Source of the DNA: Maridesulfovibrio ferrireducens | GTDB taxonomy: Bacteria > Desulfobacterota > Desulfovibrionia > Desulfovibrionales > Desulfovibrionaceae | Length of the DNA stretch: 64,000 bases | NCBI RefSeq assembly: GCF_016342405.1 | Contig: NZ_JAEINN010000001.1 | Location: 124,001-188,000, forward strand | Direction of reading: 5' to 3' | In this document: one piece after another, positions 1 through 7,630 of the stretch | How positions within the stretch are numbered: the first letter of the stretch is position 1 | Layout: each line of letters opens with the position of its first letter | Notes under the pieces: generated by a model | The model's database searches: none | What the model was told of the DNA's origin: nothing | What the model saw: the letters and a program-made list of their open reading frames with translations, nothing else | Position numbers and translations under genes: made by a program

Positions 1-266
1 ATTTCCATAGCTGAAGTGATAACAAATCCGCTATAGCTAAGGTCGACTTTGAAAGGGCTTCCCTGTCCGTTAAGTTCTTTGTCTATCAGAAAGGTGAATC
101 CCGCTGCATCAAGGTTCTCGTCAGTGTCTTTTGGCTCATCCAGAGCCAATGCCAATCTGGGGCCTGCTCAGCCACCTGTAGAGAGGTAGATGCGTATAGG
201 GGTTCTTTCTTTATCTGCAAAGTAGCTTTCAAGCTGTTTAGAGGCAGCTTCTGTTATTTCAACCAT
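1..266 (-). CDS. HesB/IscA-like selenoprotein, C-terminus cut by window edge
   Basis: The reading frame starts at ATG 264-266 behind a strong AAGGAGG ribosome-binding site and runs off base 1 without a stop, apart from one in-frame TGA at 168-170 (codon 33). The context is STGG-U-AGPRLALALDEP. In the A-type Fe-S carrier family this position is the first metal-binding cysteine, so selenocysteine is the natural reading. The frame stays protein-like after the TGA (FLIDKELN, VDLSYSGFVITSAME), matching the HesB fold. A stem CCAGA/TCTGG with an 11-base loop begins 7 bases after the TGA and could be the SECIS element. HesB-like selenoproteins are a known family. The expected C-terminal cysteines lie outside the window. 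The function is probably Fe-S cluster or metal binding, and the partner is unknown. selD in the same window supports selenium use. Confidence 0.85.
168..170 (-). other. In-frame TGA read as selenocysteine (HesB-like gene)
   Basis: TCA on the plus strand is TGA on the coding strand, exactly in frame with the ATG at 264-266 and with the conserved protein after it. A hairpin with arms at 156-160 and 140-144 follows within 10 bases, as bacterial SECIS elements do. Confidence 0.8.
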
Positions 267-426
267 TATTCCCTCCTTATAGGACTTCTCGATACAAAAA
301 TAAGTTTTCTATTTGGTTTTGTCAAATGCTCCATGTTGACCTTGATAGTCTCTTAAGGTAGGAAATATACTCCTGTTCAGTTTTACCAATATAATTATTT
401 GTTTCAGATATTTCAACAAGACAAAT

Positions 427-445
427 TAAACGCTTCCGTCGTTTA
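427..445. promoter_or_regulatory. Candidate TetR operator dyad
   Basis: TAAACG and CGTTTA form a 6+6 dyad with a 7-base spacer, 15 bases upstream of the TetR-family start codon at 461, in the 194-base divergent gap shared with the HesB-like gene. TetR repressors commonly bind such dyads in their own promoter. The assignment is inferred from position and symmetry only. Confidence 0.35.
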
Positions 446-460
446 TAGGGAGTCATCATA

Positions 461-1015
461 ATGAAGACTAAAGATCTTATATTGGAAACAGCCAAAGAAA
501 TAATTTCTCAGGTGGGTTTCCATAGAGCCACGACTTCTAATTTAGCTAAAGCTGCTAATATTTCGGAAGGTACCATATACAGGCACTTTGAGAGTAAGGA
601 AGATATTCTTCTTCACATTCTTGCAGGGCTTGAAGAAAGTTTCTCATATTATATTGAAGGCGTTCGTCAGAAGCTTGATAAAGATGAGTGTTCGTTTGAT
701 ATGATAATGGCTGATTATTTCACTTTTGTTGAAGATAATGAAGTTGACATGAAGATTATGCTTTCCACATACGGATTGCTTGATTCTTCTAAGCGCCTGA
801 TGGCTGTTTTCCTTAAAAATCTAGAGCTTATCCTTGAAGATTGTATCAAGGTAGGGATCAGAAAAGGAATCCTCAGAGATGTTGCTGTTGAAGAAAATGC
901 TACAATTATCATGACAATTATTTTCGGTCTGACCAGAATGCATCTGTACTGGCCTAACCAGAGAGATGTTCGTACAGAAGCTATTGATTTCTGTCGTCGC
1001 AGTCTTCTCAAATAG
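461..1015 (+). CDS. TetR/AcrR family transcriptional regulator
   Basis: This 184-residue protein has the TetR N-terminal helix-turn-helix: residues 1-50 include ILETAKEIISQVGF, TTSNLAKAANISEGTIYRHF and the ESKEDIL signature. The C-terminal ligand domain is not assignable to a known effector. The ATG follows GGGAGT at a workable distance. The gene is divergent from the HesB-like selenoprotein gene across a 194-base gap, so it may control that gene, itself, or both. It is monocistronic, since a strong terminator follows immediately. The family call is secure; the target and ligand are unknown. Confidence 0.9.
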   Translation: MKTKDLILETAKEIISQVGFHRATTSNLAKAANISEGTIYRHFESKEDILLHILAGLEESFSYYIEGVRQKLDKDECSFDMIMADYFTFVEDNEVDMKIMLSTYGLLDSSKRLMAVFLKNLELILEDCIKVGIRKGILRDVAVEENATIIMTIIFGLTRMHLYWPNQRDVRTEAIDFCRRSLLK

Positions 1016-1035
1016 TTTTTTTTAAAGTTTTTTAT

Positions 1036-1067
1036 AAGGCCGCCCAGTAATTAGCGGCCTTTTTTTT
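1036..1067 (+). terminator. Rho-independent terminator after tetR
   Basis: AAGGCCGC and GCGGCCT form a GC-rich stem around a 10-base loop, followed by eight T residues on the plus strand. The minus strand lacks a T-run, so it acts mainly on the tetR transcript and lies just beyond the copA stop codon. Confidence 0.9.
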
Positions 1068-1073
1068 ATATTT

Positions 1074-3560
1074 TTAATTTTCGATAGTGAAAAATTTCAG
1101 CCGCAGTGCGTTTGTCACCACTGTTACTGAACTGAGCGACATTGCCGCAGCGGCGAACATAGGTGAAAGAGTCGGGCCTCCGAAAATATAGAGTGCTCCG
1201 GCAGCAACAGGAATTCCCAGTACATTGAAAGCAAAAGCCCAGAAAAGGTTCTGTTTGATATTTCTAACTGTAGCCCGGCTTAGTGCCAGAGCTGTTAAAA
1301 CACCTGATAGATCCCCTTTCATAAGCACAATGTCGCCGGATTCAATTGCGACATCAATCCCGGTGCCCATGGCAATTCCAAGGTCTGCCGAGGCAAGAGC
1401 GGGCGCATCATTGATGCCGTCGCCTATCATAGCCACTTTCCGGCCCTGAGCCTTTTCTCTGTTTACAACTTCAGCTTTACGGTCCGGCATAACCTGCGCT
1501 ACCACTTCGTTGATTCCTGCGCTTTTTGCGATTGTGCGGGCTACTTTCTCGTTATCTCCGGTAAGCATGACAGTTTTTACGCCTAGAGCGTGAAGCTTTT
1601 TGATTGTCGCTGGGGCTTCTTTTTTTATTTTATCAGCGATGGCCATAATTCCGGCAAGTTTTCCGTTTTTAGCAATGTAGAGCGGGCTTTGGCCCGCAGA
1701 TTCGAAACTGGAGGCCGCATCTCTGGCTTTTTTCTCGTCAAGTCCGCCGACAAAATTGCGGTTCAGATATTCCTGATTGCCGAGCAGCATGGAATGACCA
1801 CCTGTTTTTGTGGCAATACCAAGACCTGCTACAGCATTAAATGATGTCGTTTCCGGTAACGATATGCCTGTCTTTTCGGCTGCGCGGAGTACTGCTCTTG
1901 CAAGGGGATGTTCGGATTGTTTTTCTGCCGAAGCGGCCAGTGCTAATAATTCTTCTCCGTTTTGACCTGAAGCGACAAAGGTGTCCACCAGCTCGGGTTG
2001 TCCGTAAGTAAGAGTTCCGGTTTTGTCGAAGATCATGGTGTTGATTTTACCGGCAGTCTCAAGGGCTTCTCCTGATTTTACAAGCACGCCAAGCTGTGCT
2101 CCACGTCCTGTTCCGACCATTATTGCGGTCGGGGTGGCAAGTCCCATTGCGCAAGGGCAGGCAATGACCATTACGCTGATGAAAATGCGCAGAGCAAAGG
2201 AAAAAGGCTCAGCGCTGAAAAAGTACCAACTGAGACCGGAAAGAACAGCGATAGTCATTACCGATGGCACAAAGTAAAAACTTACGGTGTCCGCAAGGGA
2301 GGAAATCGGAGCTTTGGACCCTTGAGCATCTTGTACAAGTTTGATGATGCGGGAAAGTACCGTGTTTTCACCGACATTTTTTACACGAACCTTGAGCGCC
2401 CCTCCGCCAGTATTAACAGTACCACCCGCAACTGCGTCTCCTTCAGATTTGGAGACAGGCATGCTTTCACCTGTAAGCATTGATTCATCTATCTCTGAAT
2501 GTCCTTCATAGACAGTGCCGTCTGCACTTACTCTGTCGCCGGGCCGGATCAAAATATTGTCACCGGGACCGATTTCTTCAATGGGGGTTGAAATTTGTTC
2601 GCCGTTTTCAAGCAGGATGGCTTTTGCCGGAGTCAGGTCCATTAATTTTTCTATGGCTTCTGATGTGCGTGATTTAGCTCGTCCTTCCTGAAATTTGCCA
2701 AGTAAAATAAGAGTGATAATTGTTGCCGCGGATTCAAAATAGAGATCCATAGCTCTTGCTTGAGGATCAACTCCTAATGCTATTTCAATAAAGTTCCAAA
2801 GTGAATAAACGACAGCCGCAGAGGTTCCCACCGCAATAAGGGAATCCATATTTGGGGTGCCGCGCATGAGGTTCGGGAATCCGTGAATATAAAAATCTTT
2901 ACCGAACCAAAGTACAGGCATAGTCAGAAAAAGTTGAATAAGGGCAAAGCCAAGCGGTGAATGATGGGGGCTTATAAAGTTCGGCAGAGGCATGCCCACC
3001 ATGTGTCCCATGGTTATGATGAGAAGCGGGACGGTAAATGTCAGAGCATAGATCAGCTTTTTTTTCATTAAAGCTAATTTTGCTTCATTTTGCTTACGTC
3101 GTGTCTCAAAGTTTTTTTGTGCATCCTGTGCGGATTGAATTTCTCCAGCCTCGAATCCAAGATCTTTTATTATTAGTCTGATTTGTCTCAGTGATATAAT
3201 TGCGGAATTGAATTTTATTATTGCTGATTCTCCCGGCAGGCTGACTCCGGCTTTGACTATTCCGTCAGTCATATTTAAAACTCTTTCAAGTCTTGATGAA
3301 CATGCAGAGCAGCTCATTCCTGATATGGGTAGAGCGACCTCAGTTCCTTCAATTTTTTCAGTAGCTTCAAATCCAGACATTTCGACGGTTTTAATTATTT
3401 CCGTAACGGAAGTTGATTCTTTATCAAAATTTACGGCTAAGGATTCAGTAGCCAGATTGACGCTGGCATGCTTAACTCCATCCATATTGTTGATAACTTT
3501 TTCAAGCCTTGATGAACATGCAGAGCAGGTCATCCCTTTTATTTCAAAAAGTGCATCCAT
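1074..3560 (-). CDS. copA: Copper-exporting P1B-type ATPase CopA
   Basis: Cu(I)-translocating P-type ATPase of the inner membrane. From the chosen start it has 828 residues. Two N-terminal heavy-metal-associated domains carry GMTCSAC (Cys 12/15) and GMSCSAC (Cys 84/87). TGES follows at about 363, the CPC transport motif (IACPCAMGLATP) at 468-470, the phosphorylated Asp in DKTGTLT at about 512, and GDGINDAP in the P domain. Eight membrane segments are expected and hydrophobic stretches fit. I chose the ATG at 3558-3560 because AGGA lies 7 bases upstream; an in-frame ATG at 3596 has no good ribosome-binding site. The gene stands alone, and a metal-regulator-like dyad lies upstream at 3621-3636. 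Copper specificity is inferred from the CSAC and CPC motifs. Confidence 0.95.
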   Translation of the reverse strand: MDALFEIKGMTCSACSSRLEKVINNMDGVKHASVNLATESLAVNFDKESTSVTEIIKTVEMSGFEATEKIEGTEVALPISGMSCSACSSRLERVLNMTDGIVKAGVSLPGESAIIKFNSAIISLRQIRLIIKDLGFEAGEIQSAQDAQKNFETRRKQNEAKLALMKKKLIYALTFTVPLLIITMGHMVGMPLPNFISPHHSPLGFALIQLFLTMPVLWFGKDFYIHGFPNLMRGTPNMDSLIAVGTSAAVVYSLWNFIEIALGVDPQARAMDLYFESAATIITLILLGKFQEGRAKSRTSEAIEKLMDLTPAKAILLENGEQISTPIEEIGPGDNILIRPGDRVSADGTVYEGHSEIDESMLTGESMPVSKSEGDAVAGGTVNTGGGALKVRVKNVGENTVLSRIIKLVQDAQGSKAPISSLADTVSFYFVPSVMTIAVLSGLSWYFFSAEPFSFALRIFISVMVIACPCAMGLATPTAIMVGTGRGAQLGVLVKSGEALETAGKINTMIFDKTGTLTYGQPELVDTFVASGQNGEELLALAASAEKQSEHPLARAVLRAAEKTGISLPETTSFNAVAGLGIATKTGGHSMLLGNQEYLNRNFVGGLDEKKARDAASSFESAGQSPLYIAKNGKLAGIMAIADKIKKEAPATIKKLHALGVKTVMLTGDNEKVARTIAKSAGINEVVAQVMPDRKAEVVNREKAQGRKVAMIGDGINDAPALASADLGIAMGTGIDVAIESGDIVLMKGDLSGVLTALALSRATVRNIKQNLFWAFAFNVLGIPVAAGALYIFGGPTLSPMFAAAAMSLSSVTVVTNALRLKFFTIEN

Positions 3561-3611
3561 AATATATCCTGTTTGGGGTACTCGCGGGGATTGCATTACC
3601 CAGTTACATTT

Positions 3612-3636
3612 TTTATAGCTACTCCCGACGGGGAGT
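3612..3636 (-). promoter_or_regulatory. Candidate MerR/CsoR-type metal-responsive promoter of copA
   Basis: ACTCCC-GACG-GGGAGT is a perfect 6+6 dyad (3621-3636). On the minus strand it lies just upstream of a TATAAA -10-like box (3612-3617). The dyad would fill a 19-base spacer, as in MerR-family promoters, although the -35 (AACGAG) is poor. A CsoR-type site is an alternative. No regulator gene for it is present in the window. Confidence 0.35.
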
Positions 3637-3696
3637 CTCGTTTAAAGATTAGAACAGTTTTGATAATAATTCTCAACCTCTTTAAGGCGGAGTAAT

Positions 3697-4236
3697 ATGC
3701 AAAAAGAAAAGATTGTCCTTTCAGAAATAGATATGACTCGCACCCTTGATAGACTCGCTTCTGAGATCACAGAGCGTCGTGGTGATTGCGAAAAACTTGC
3801 TATTATAGGTATTCAGCGCCGAGGCGCAGACCTAGCTCAAAGGCTTAAAGACCTGCTGGACGAGCGGCTTGGCAGAAAAATACCCTTAGGTAAGCTTGAT
3901 ATCAATCTCTATCGTGATGATTGGACAAATCTGAGCCGCCAGCCAAGCATTAATTGTACAGAGATTCCTTTTGAGATAGAAGGAACTTCAATTATTCTGG
4001 TTGACGATGTTCTTTTTTCTGGAAGAACAGTTCGTGCTGCCCTTGAAGCAGTTTTAGATTTCGGCAGACCTCGCAGAGTTGAACTGCTTGTTCTGGTTGA
4101 TCGCGGTCATCGTGAATTGCCGATTCGCGCTGATTATGTGGGTAAAAAAGTTACGACCGGTGAAGATCAGCATGTAAATGTGCTGGTGAAAGAACGTGAT
4201 GATGAAGATAAAGTTGTTCTTCTTTTACCTGAATAA
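3697..4236 (+). CDS. pyrR: PyrR: pyrimidine operon regulator / uracil phosphoribosyltransferase
   Basis: This 179-residue protein of the PyrR phosphoribosyltransferase family has the PRPP loop VDDVLFSGRTVRAAL at about 99-113, the N-terminal IGIQRRGADLA, and the family-typical DINLYRDDW. PyrR proteins convert uracil and PRPP to UMP and, in many bacteria, bind pyr mRNA to attenuate transcription. No pyr genes or attenuator are visible nearby, so only the enzymatic role is directly supported. GGCGGAG precedes the ATG. The next gene begins 44 bases downstream on the same strand and may share the transcript. Confidence 0.93.
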   Translation: MQKEKIVLSEIDMTRTLDRLASEITERRGDCEKLAIIGIQRRGADLAQRLKDLLDERLGRKIPLGKLDINLYRDDWTNLSRQPSINCTEIPFEIEGTSIILVDDVLFSGRTVRAALEAVLDFGRPRRVELLVLVDRGHRELPIRADYVGKKVTTGEDQHVNVLVKERDDEDKVVLLLPE

Positions 4237-4280
4237 TTTCCGCTTAAAAATTGTATTAAAACCGGAAGGTCCGTTTCTAT

Positions 4281-4817
4281 ATGAGTGACAGGGAATTAGT
4301 TTTTTCAGATGGATGCGCAGTCAGCCTTATAGGCATGGCCGGAGCCGGAAAGTCTACTCTTGCACCGCTTCTTGCCACCAAATTAGATTGGCAGTTTATC
4401 GATACCGATCAAGTCGTGGAGTCTTTTTACGGTAAACCGTTGCAGGATATTGTTGATTATCTGGGTCTTGCAGATTTCCGTAAGGCCGAGGAAGAAATAC
4501 TTTCCACCCTCGGAGTTCTCAGAACAGTCGTTTCCACTGGAGGGAGCGTTGTTTACGGTGAAAAAACGATGGAAAGGCTTAAAAGTCTCGGGCCTGTTGT
4601 TTATCTCCGCATGGAATGCAAAACCTGCCTTCAGCGGGTCGGAGAGGGATACGGCAGGGGGCTTGCTATAAAGCCAGATCAAAGTCTCGAAAGTTTATAC
4701 AATGAACGCGTTCCTCTTTATGAGCGTTATGCTGATTTTACGGTAGATACAGATAAATTTTCGTCTGATGAATGTGCTGAGAAAATTTTCCAGTGGTTGA
4801 AATCAATACAAGAATAA
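4281..4817 (+). CDS. Shikimate-kinase-family P-loop kinase
   Basis: This 178-residue protein has a Walker A GMAGAGKST, the DTD pair in FIDTDQVVE, FRKAEEEIL (position of the shikimate-binding Arg), STGGSVV (glycine loop, with Ser in place of the third Gly) and RVPLYERYADF (Arg that contacts substrate). The length and motif order match AroK. It sits with pyrR and a YkgJ-type gene rather than aro genes. Kinases of this family in Desulfovibrio have been proposed to act on other substrates such as homoserine, so I leave the substrate open. The fold is certain; shikimate as substrate is plausible but unproven. Confidence 0.8.
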   Translation: MSDRELVFSDGCAVSLIGMAGAGKSTLAPLLATKLDWQFIDTDQVVESFYGKPLQDIVDYLGLADFRKAEEEILSTLGVLRTVVSTGGSVVYGEKTMERLKSLGPVVYLRMECKTCLQRVGEGYGRGLAIKPDQSLESLYNERVPLYERYADFTVDTDKFSSDECAEKIFQWLKSIQE

Positions 4818-4841
4818 AAGTAAGTTAGGGTTTAATAATTC

Positions 4842-5444
4842 ATGAAAAAAATTACCAGACAGGCAGTTTTCCGTAAACTTGATTCCCTTTATGAACGCAT
4901 GGCCTCCGTTTATGCAGATACTTCCGCACGTATCGGTCTATCGTGTGAAAATTGTGAAGACAATTGCTGTACCAGTTATTTTCAGCACCATACATATGTT
5001 GAATGGCTGTACCTATGGCAAGGGTTAAACCTGCTTACTGAAGAAAAAAGAAGTGAATATGTGCAGCGGGCCGAGGATTACGTGCGCGGCTCTCGTGCTA
5101 TGCTCGAAACCGGAGTGCGTCCCAAGATTCTGTGCCCTTTGAATGATAACGGTCTTTGCGGAGTTTACAAACATCGCCTCATGATCTGCCGTATGCACGG
5201 AGTTGTGAATACTTTACGTCAGCCGAATGGCAAGCAGCATGCTTTTCCCGGATGTTTTAAGTGTCAGGCTCTTACAGAAAACATGGATAACGTGCCGGTT
5301 CTTGATAGAACCCCGCTTTACAGAGATCTAGTAGGGCTTGAAATGGCTTTGCTCGGCAACAAAATTAAGACCATGCCCAAAGTAGACCTGACTCTCGCTG
5401 AGATGATTGTTATGGGCCCGCCTGATTTGAATAAACGTTCATAG
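4842..5444 (+). CDS. YkgJ-family cysteine cluster protein
   Basis: This 200-residue protein has an N-terminal cluster Cys35-x2-Cys38-x3-Cys42-Cys43 (CENCEDNCC). Further cysteines lie in LCPLNDNGLCGVY, LMICRMHG and GCFKCQA. This spacing is that of the YkgJ/zinc- or Fe-S-binding CxxCxxxCC family, whose biochemical role is not settled. There is no signal peptide, so the protein is probably cytoplasmic. The start lies 24 bases after the upstream kinase stop, and the three genes pyrR, kinase and this one probably form an operon. Function unknown beyond likely metal-cluster binding. Confidence 0.85.
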   Translation: MKKITRQAVFRKLDSLYERMASVYADTSARIGLSCENCEDNCCTSYFQHHTYVEWLYLWQGLNLLTEEKRSEYVQRAEDYVRGSRAMLETGVRPKILCPLNDNGLCGVYKHRLMICRMHGVVNTLRQPNGKQHAFPGCFKCQALTENMDNVPVLDRTPLYRDLVGLEMALLGNKIKTMPKVDLTLAEMIVMGPPDLNKRS

Positions 5445-5566
5445 AAAAGGCAGATTTGATCTAGACTCTGGCCTTGTTTCGGGATGGTATTGATCTATTC
5501 GGCATTATAATATATTTTTTAAAAGGAGAAAGTGTATTTAGGGCAATTCAGGCCTGTAATCTATAA

Positions 5567-6991
5567 GTGTGTACGCACTTCGGGGGTTTTGTGGGAAAAA
5601 AAGTGGCAGGATTTTGTTTGTTTTTAATAATGATGGCCTCTTCGATTGCGTTTGCGGCAACTGCCGTACCGATTGTATTTGAAATTCCCTCAACTTTAAA
5701 AGCTGCGGATGTTCATGTTCAGTTTCTAGGCAGTTCTATCACTGGTACATATGTAAATACTCTCGGTGCTGTCCAGAACCTGGTTACGACGAGAGGATAT
5801 ACTCTTGCTGAAATAACAGGACCTGTTTCAGTCGGAGGGGGCGCACCTGCTAATGTCCCCGCTGTTTTAATTTCAAACTATGTTTCCGGCAGAGTTTTTA
5901 TTACAATCGGCAATAGTACCGATATGAGCCCTGTTGCTCAACCCGCCCCTCAGACCTCTACTGATCCAAATTACTATGAACGTTACCAGTATTTTGAACC
6001 TACCATTATAGGGGCTGATGCACATGTGGATTTGTCATATATAGATTTTGCTGCAATAGCTCTGACGCTGGAAGCTAAGAATGCTCCGAATGCGGAGTTC
6101 AGCCCTCAAAAAACAACGGTTACCAGTAAAGTGCTTACCGATCGGTTGGCTCGAACTACGGTTGTTGCCGGTTCGTCTGTTATTCCTCCAAATGAAAAGT
6201 TGCCCAGTAAATCGTTTGCCCGGGTAATATCTCCTAATACTCCTACCGGTGCAGCTTTATATCACGACTGGACGAATTATTTGAAAACCACTCTTCAAGG
6301 TAAGACGGTACACCTTAAAGGATTGTTTGCGGGAGTTCTTCTTGCTGGTGAGGTTAACTATTCAAGTAATGAGCGTCAGGCTCAAAGTTATGATTACACA
6401 GTTTCTATTTCCGGTGCAGGAGATGTTACTTTTACCCCAACACCTCTTTCGGACTCTGGTTCCAGCGCAGTGGCGGGAGTTCCAGTTCCGATGAGAACCA
6501 ACCCCGGAGTCGGTAAAACTGCAACAGCTGTAATTACTGTTTCTTTTGCCGAGTTGAGCGCGGCTACCGGTATATATGGTAACAACCCTAAATACAGTGT
6601 GGGCGGCGGAGCTTTGACTTTAGGAATCGTGAATGATTTTTATGGGTGGGTTGTGGGAGATTTGCTTGCAGGTTTAAGTTGGGGATTTCCGGGCAGTGCA
6701 ACTACATATAAAGGTACAGCCATAGGGGGTATGTACAGTCGGCAATGGTGGGGCGGCCCTCTTGCAGACGGAACAGTTATTGCCGGAGCGGATACTCCCG
6801 CCGGTAATGGAACTGTTTTTGAACTAGCTCAGCCGGGCGAGCCTTTGAATTATCATACTTATGCGGCTGCTCTTAACGGTGTCACTCCGGGATACGGTTT
6901 CGCTCTACAGGATAGATTGGGACAGAATTTATTGCATCTTAATACAGGTACAGATCCAAACGGATATCTATTAGCGATTATTGAACCGTAG
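5567..6991 (+). CDS. Secreted protein, N-terminal part of an amber-interrupted surface protein
   Basis: The frame opens at GTG 5567 and encodes 474 residues up to TAG at 6989-6991. A signal peptide (GKKVAGFCLFLIMMASSIAFA) begins a few residues in, so the GTG at 5591 is an alternative start with GGGGG just upstream. The mature part is rich in Gly, Thr, Val and Asn, with few Cys, as in beta-rich extracellular proteins. No catalytic motif is recognised. The frame continues unbroken past the TAG into the gene part at 7034-7582, which supplies an anchor domain. As it stands this product would be secreted without its membrane anchor. Probably one ancestral gene, now split. Confidence 0.7.
   Translation: MCTHFGGFVGKKVAGFCLFLIMMASSIAFAATAVPIVFEIPSTLKAADVHVQFLGSSITGTYVNTLGAVQNLVTTRGYTLAEITGPVSVGGGAPANVPAVLISNYVSGRVFITIGNSTDMSPVAQPAPQTSTDPNYYERYQYFEPTIIGADAHVDLSYIDFAAIALTLEAKNAPNAEFSPQKTTVTSKVLTDRLARTTVVAGSSVIPPNEKLPSKSFARVISPNTPTGAALYHDWTNYLKTTLQGKTVHLKGLFAGVLLAGEVNYSSNERQAQSYDYTVSISGAGDVTFTPTPLSDSGSSAVAGVPVPMRTNPGVGKTATAVITVSFAELSAATGIYGNNPKYSVGGGALTLGIVNDFYGWVVGDLLAGLSWGFPGSATTYKGTAIGGMYSRQWWGGPLADGTVIAGADTPAGNGTVFELAQPGEPLNYHTYAAALNGVTPGYGFALQDRLGQNLLHLNTGTDPNGYLLAIIEP
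6989..6991 (+). other. In-frame amber codon splitting the surface-protein gene
   Basis: TAG falls in a Pro/Ser/Thr-rich linker (AIIEP - stop - AGSSITPSPSQAPG). The same frame is open from 5567 to 7582 apart from this codon. One base change (CAG to TAG) would create it. A sequencing error, a recent nonsense mutation and genuine read-through are all possible. Confidence 0.75.
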
Positions 6992-7033
6992 GCTGGTTCT
7001 TCGATTACCCCTAGTCCAAGTCAGGCTCCCGGG

Positions 7034-7582
7034 GTGACATTAATAATTAGAACAACGGTAATCAAAGAGAAGAGTGCTTCTGCTTTGAAGGCTGATTATA
7101 AAGCGGATGATTTTGATCCTATCACTTCCATCTGTTCCTTTAATGGAACCGTAATTCCTTCTGGTCTTTGTGCCACCTTTATGATGGACACTCATAAGGT
7201 TCCGAACGGAAGAGTTTCAGACATTAAACTGATGAAACTTTATTCCAGCGGGACGTCTGCTCTTTATACATACGCGGTGTCCGGTCCTGCCTATGAAGAC
7301 GGGTTTTGGTGGCTTACAGATGCAGAGTATAATCATCTGATTCCAAGTGACACTGTTACTCGTGGAACTCAGTATTATATACACTTCGTGGTTAAAGATA
7401 ATGGAGCTTTTGATGAAGATCTCACGGCAGGTTATATCACTGATCCTGTTTCTGCCGGGACAAAGCTGTCTTCATCCGGGTGTGTCCTTGTTCCTGAATC
7501 CAGTATGTCTTATGAGCTTGCAGGGTTGTTTTTAATAGCCTTGATTTCAGGAGTCTTACGCAGGCGAAAATTGAATAGTTAA
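7034..7582 (+). pseudogene. C-terminal part: choice-of-anchor-U-like domain plus membrane sorting tail
   Basis: This part lies in frame with 5567-6991 and is separated from it only by TAG and a Pro/Ser linker. The GTG at 7034 has no convincing ribosome-binding site, so independent translation is doubtful. The sequence FVVKDNGAFDEDLTAGYITDP resembles the repeat-like end of the choice-of-anchor-U domain. The last 30 residues have VPES, a hydrophobic helix and RRRKLNS, the layout of PEP-CTERM-like sorting tails recognised by exosortase-type systems. No signal peptide is present in this half. It is best read as the 3' fragment of a broken anchored surface protein. Confidence 0.6.
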
Positions 7583-7591
7583 TATTAATCA

Positions 7592-7630
7592 AAAATCCTC
7601 CTCGACTCCGTCGCAGGGGGATTTTTTTTT
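7592..7630 (+). terminator. Terminator between convergent surface-protein gene and wcbI-like gene
   Basis: AAATCCTCCT pairs with AGGGGGATTT (one G-T pair) around a 12-base loop, followed by a run of nine T on the plus strand. A-rich sequence on the other flank makes it plausibly bidirectional between two convergent genes. Confidence 0.85.

Noticed and set aside
6989-6991. Pyrrolysine read-through at TAG
   Set aside because: No PYLIS-like element or pyl genes seen, and the protein type gives no reason for Pyl; a nonsense mutation is simpler.
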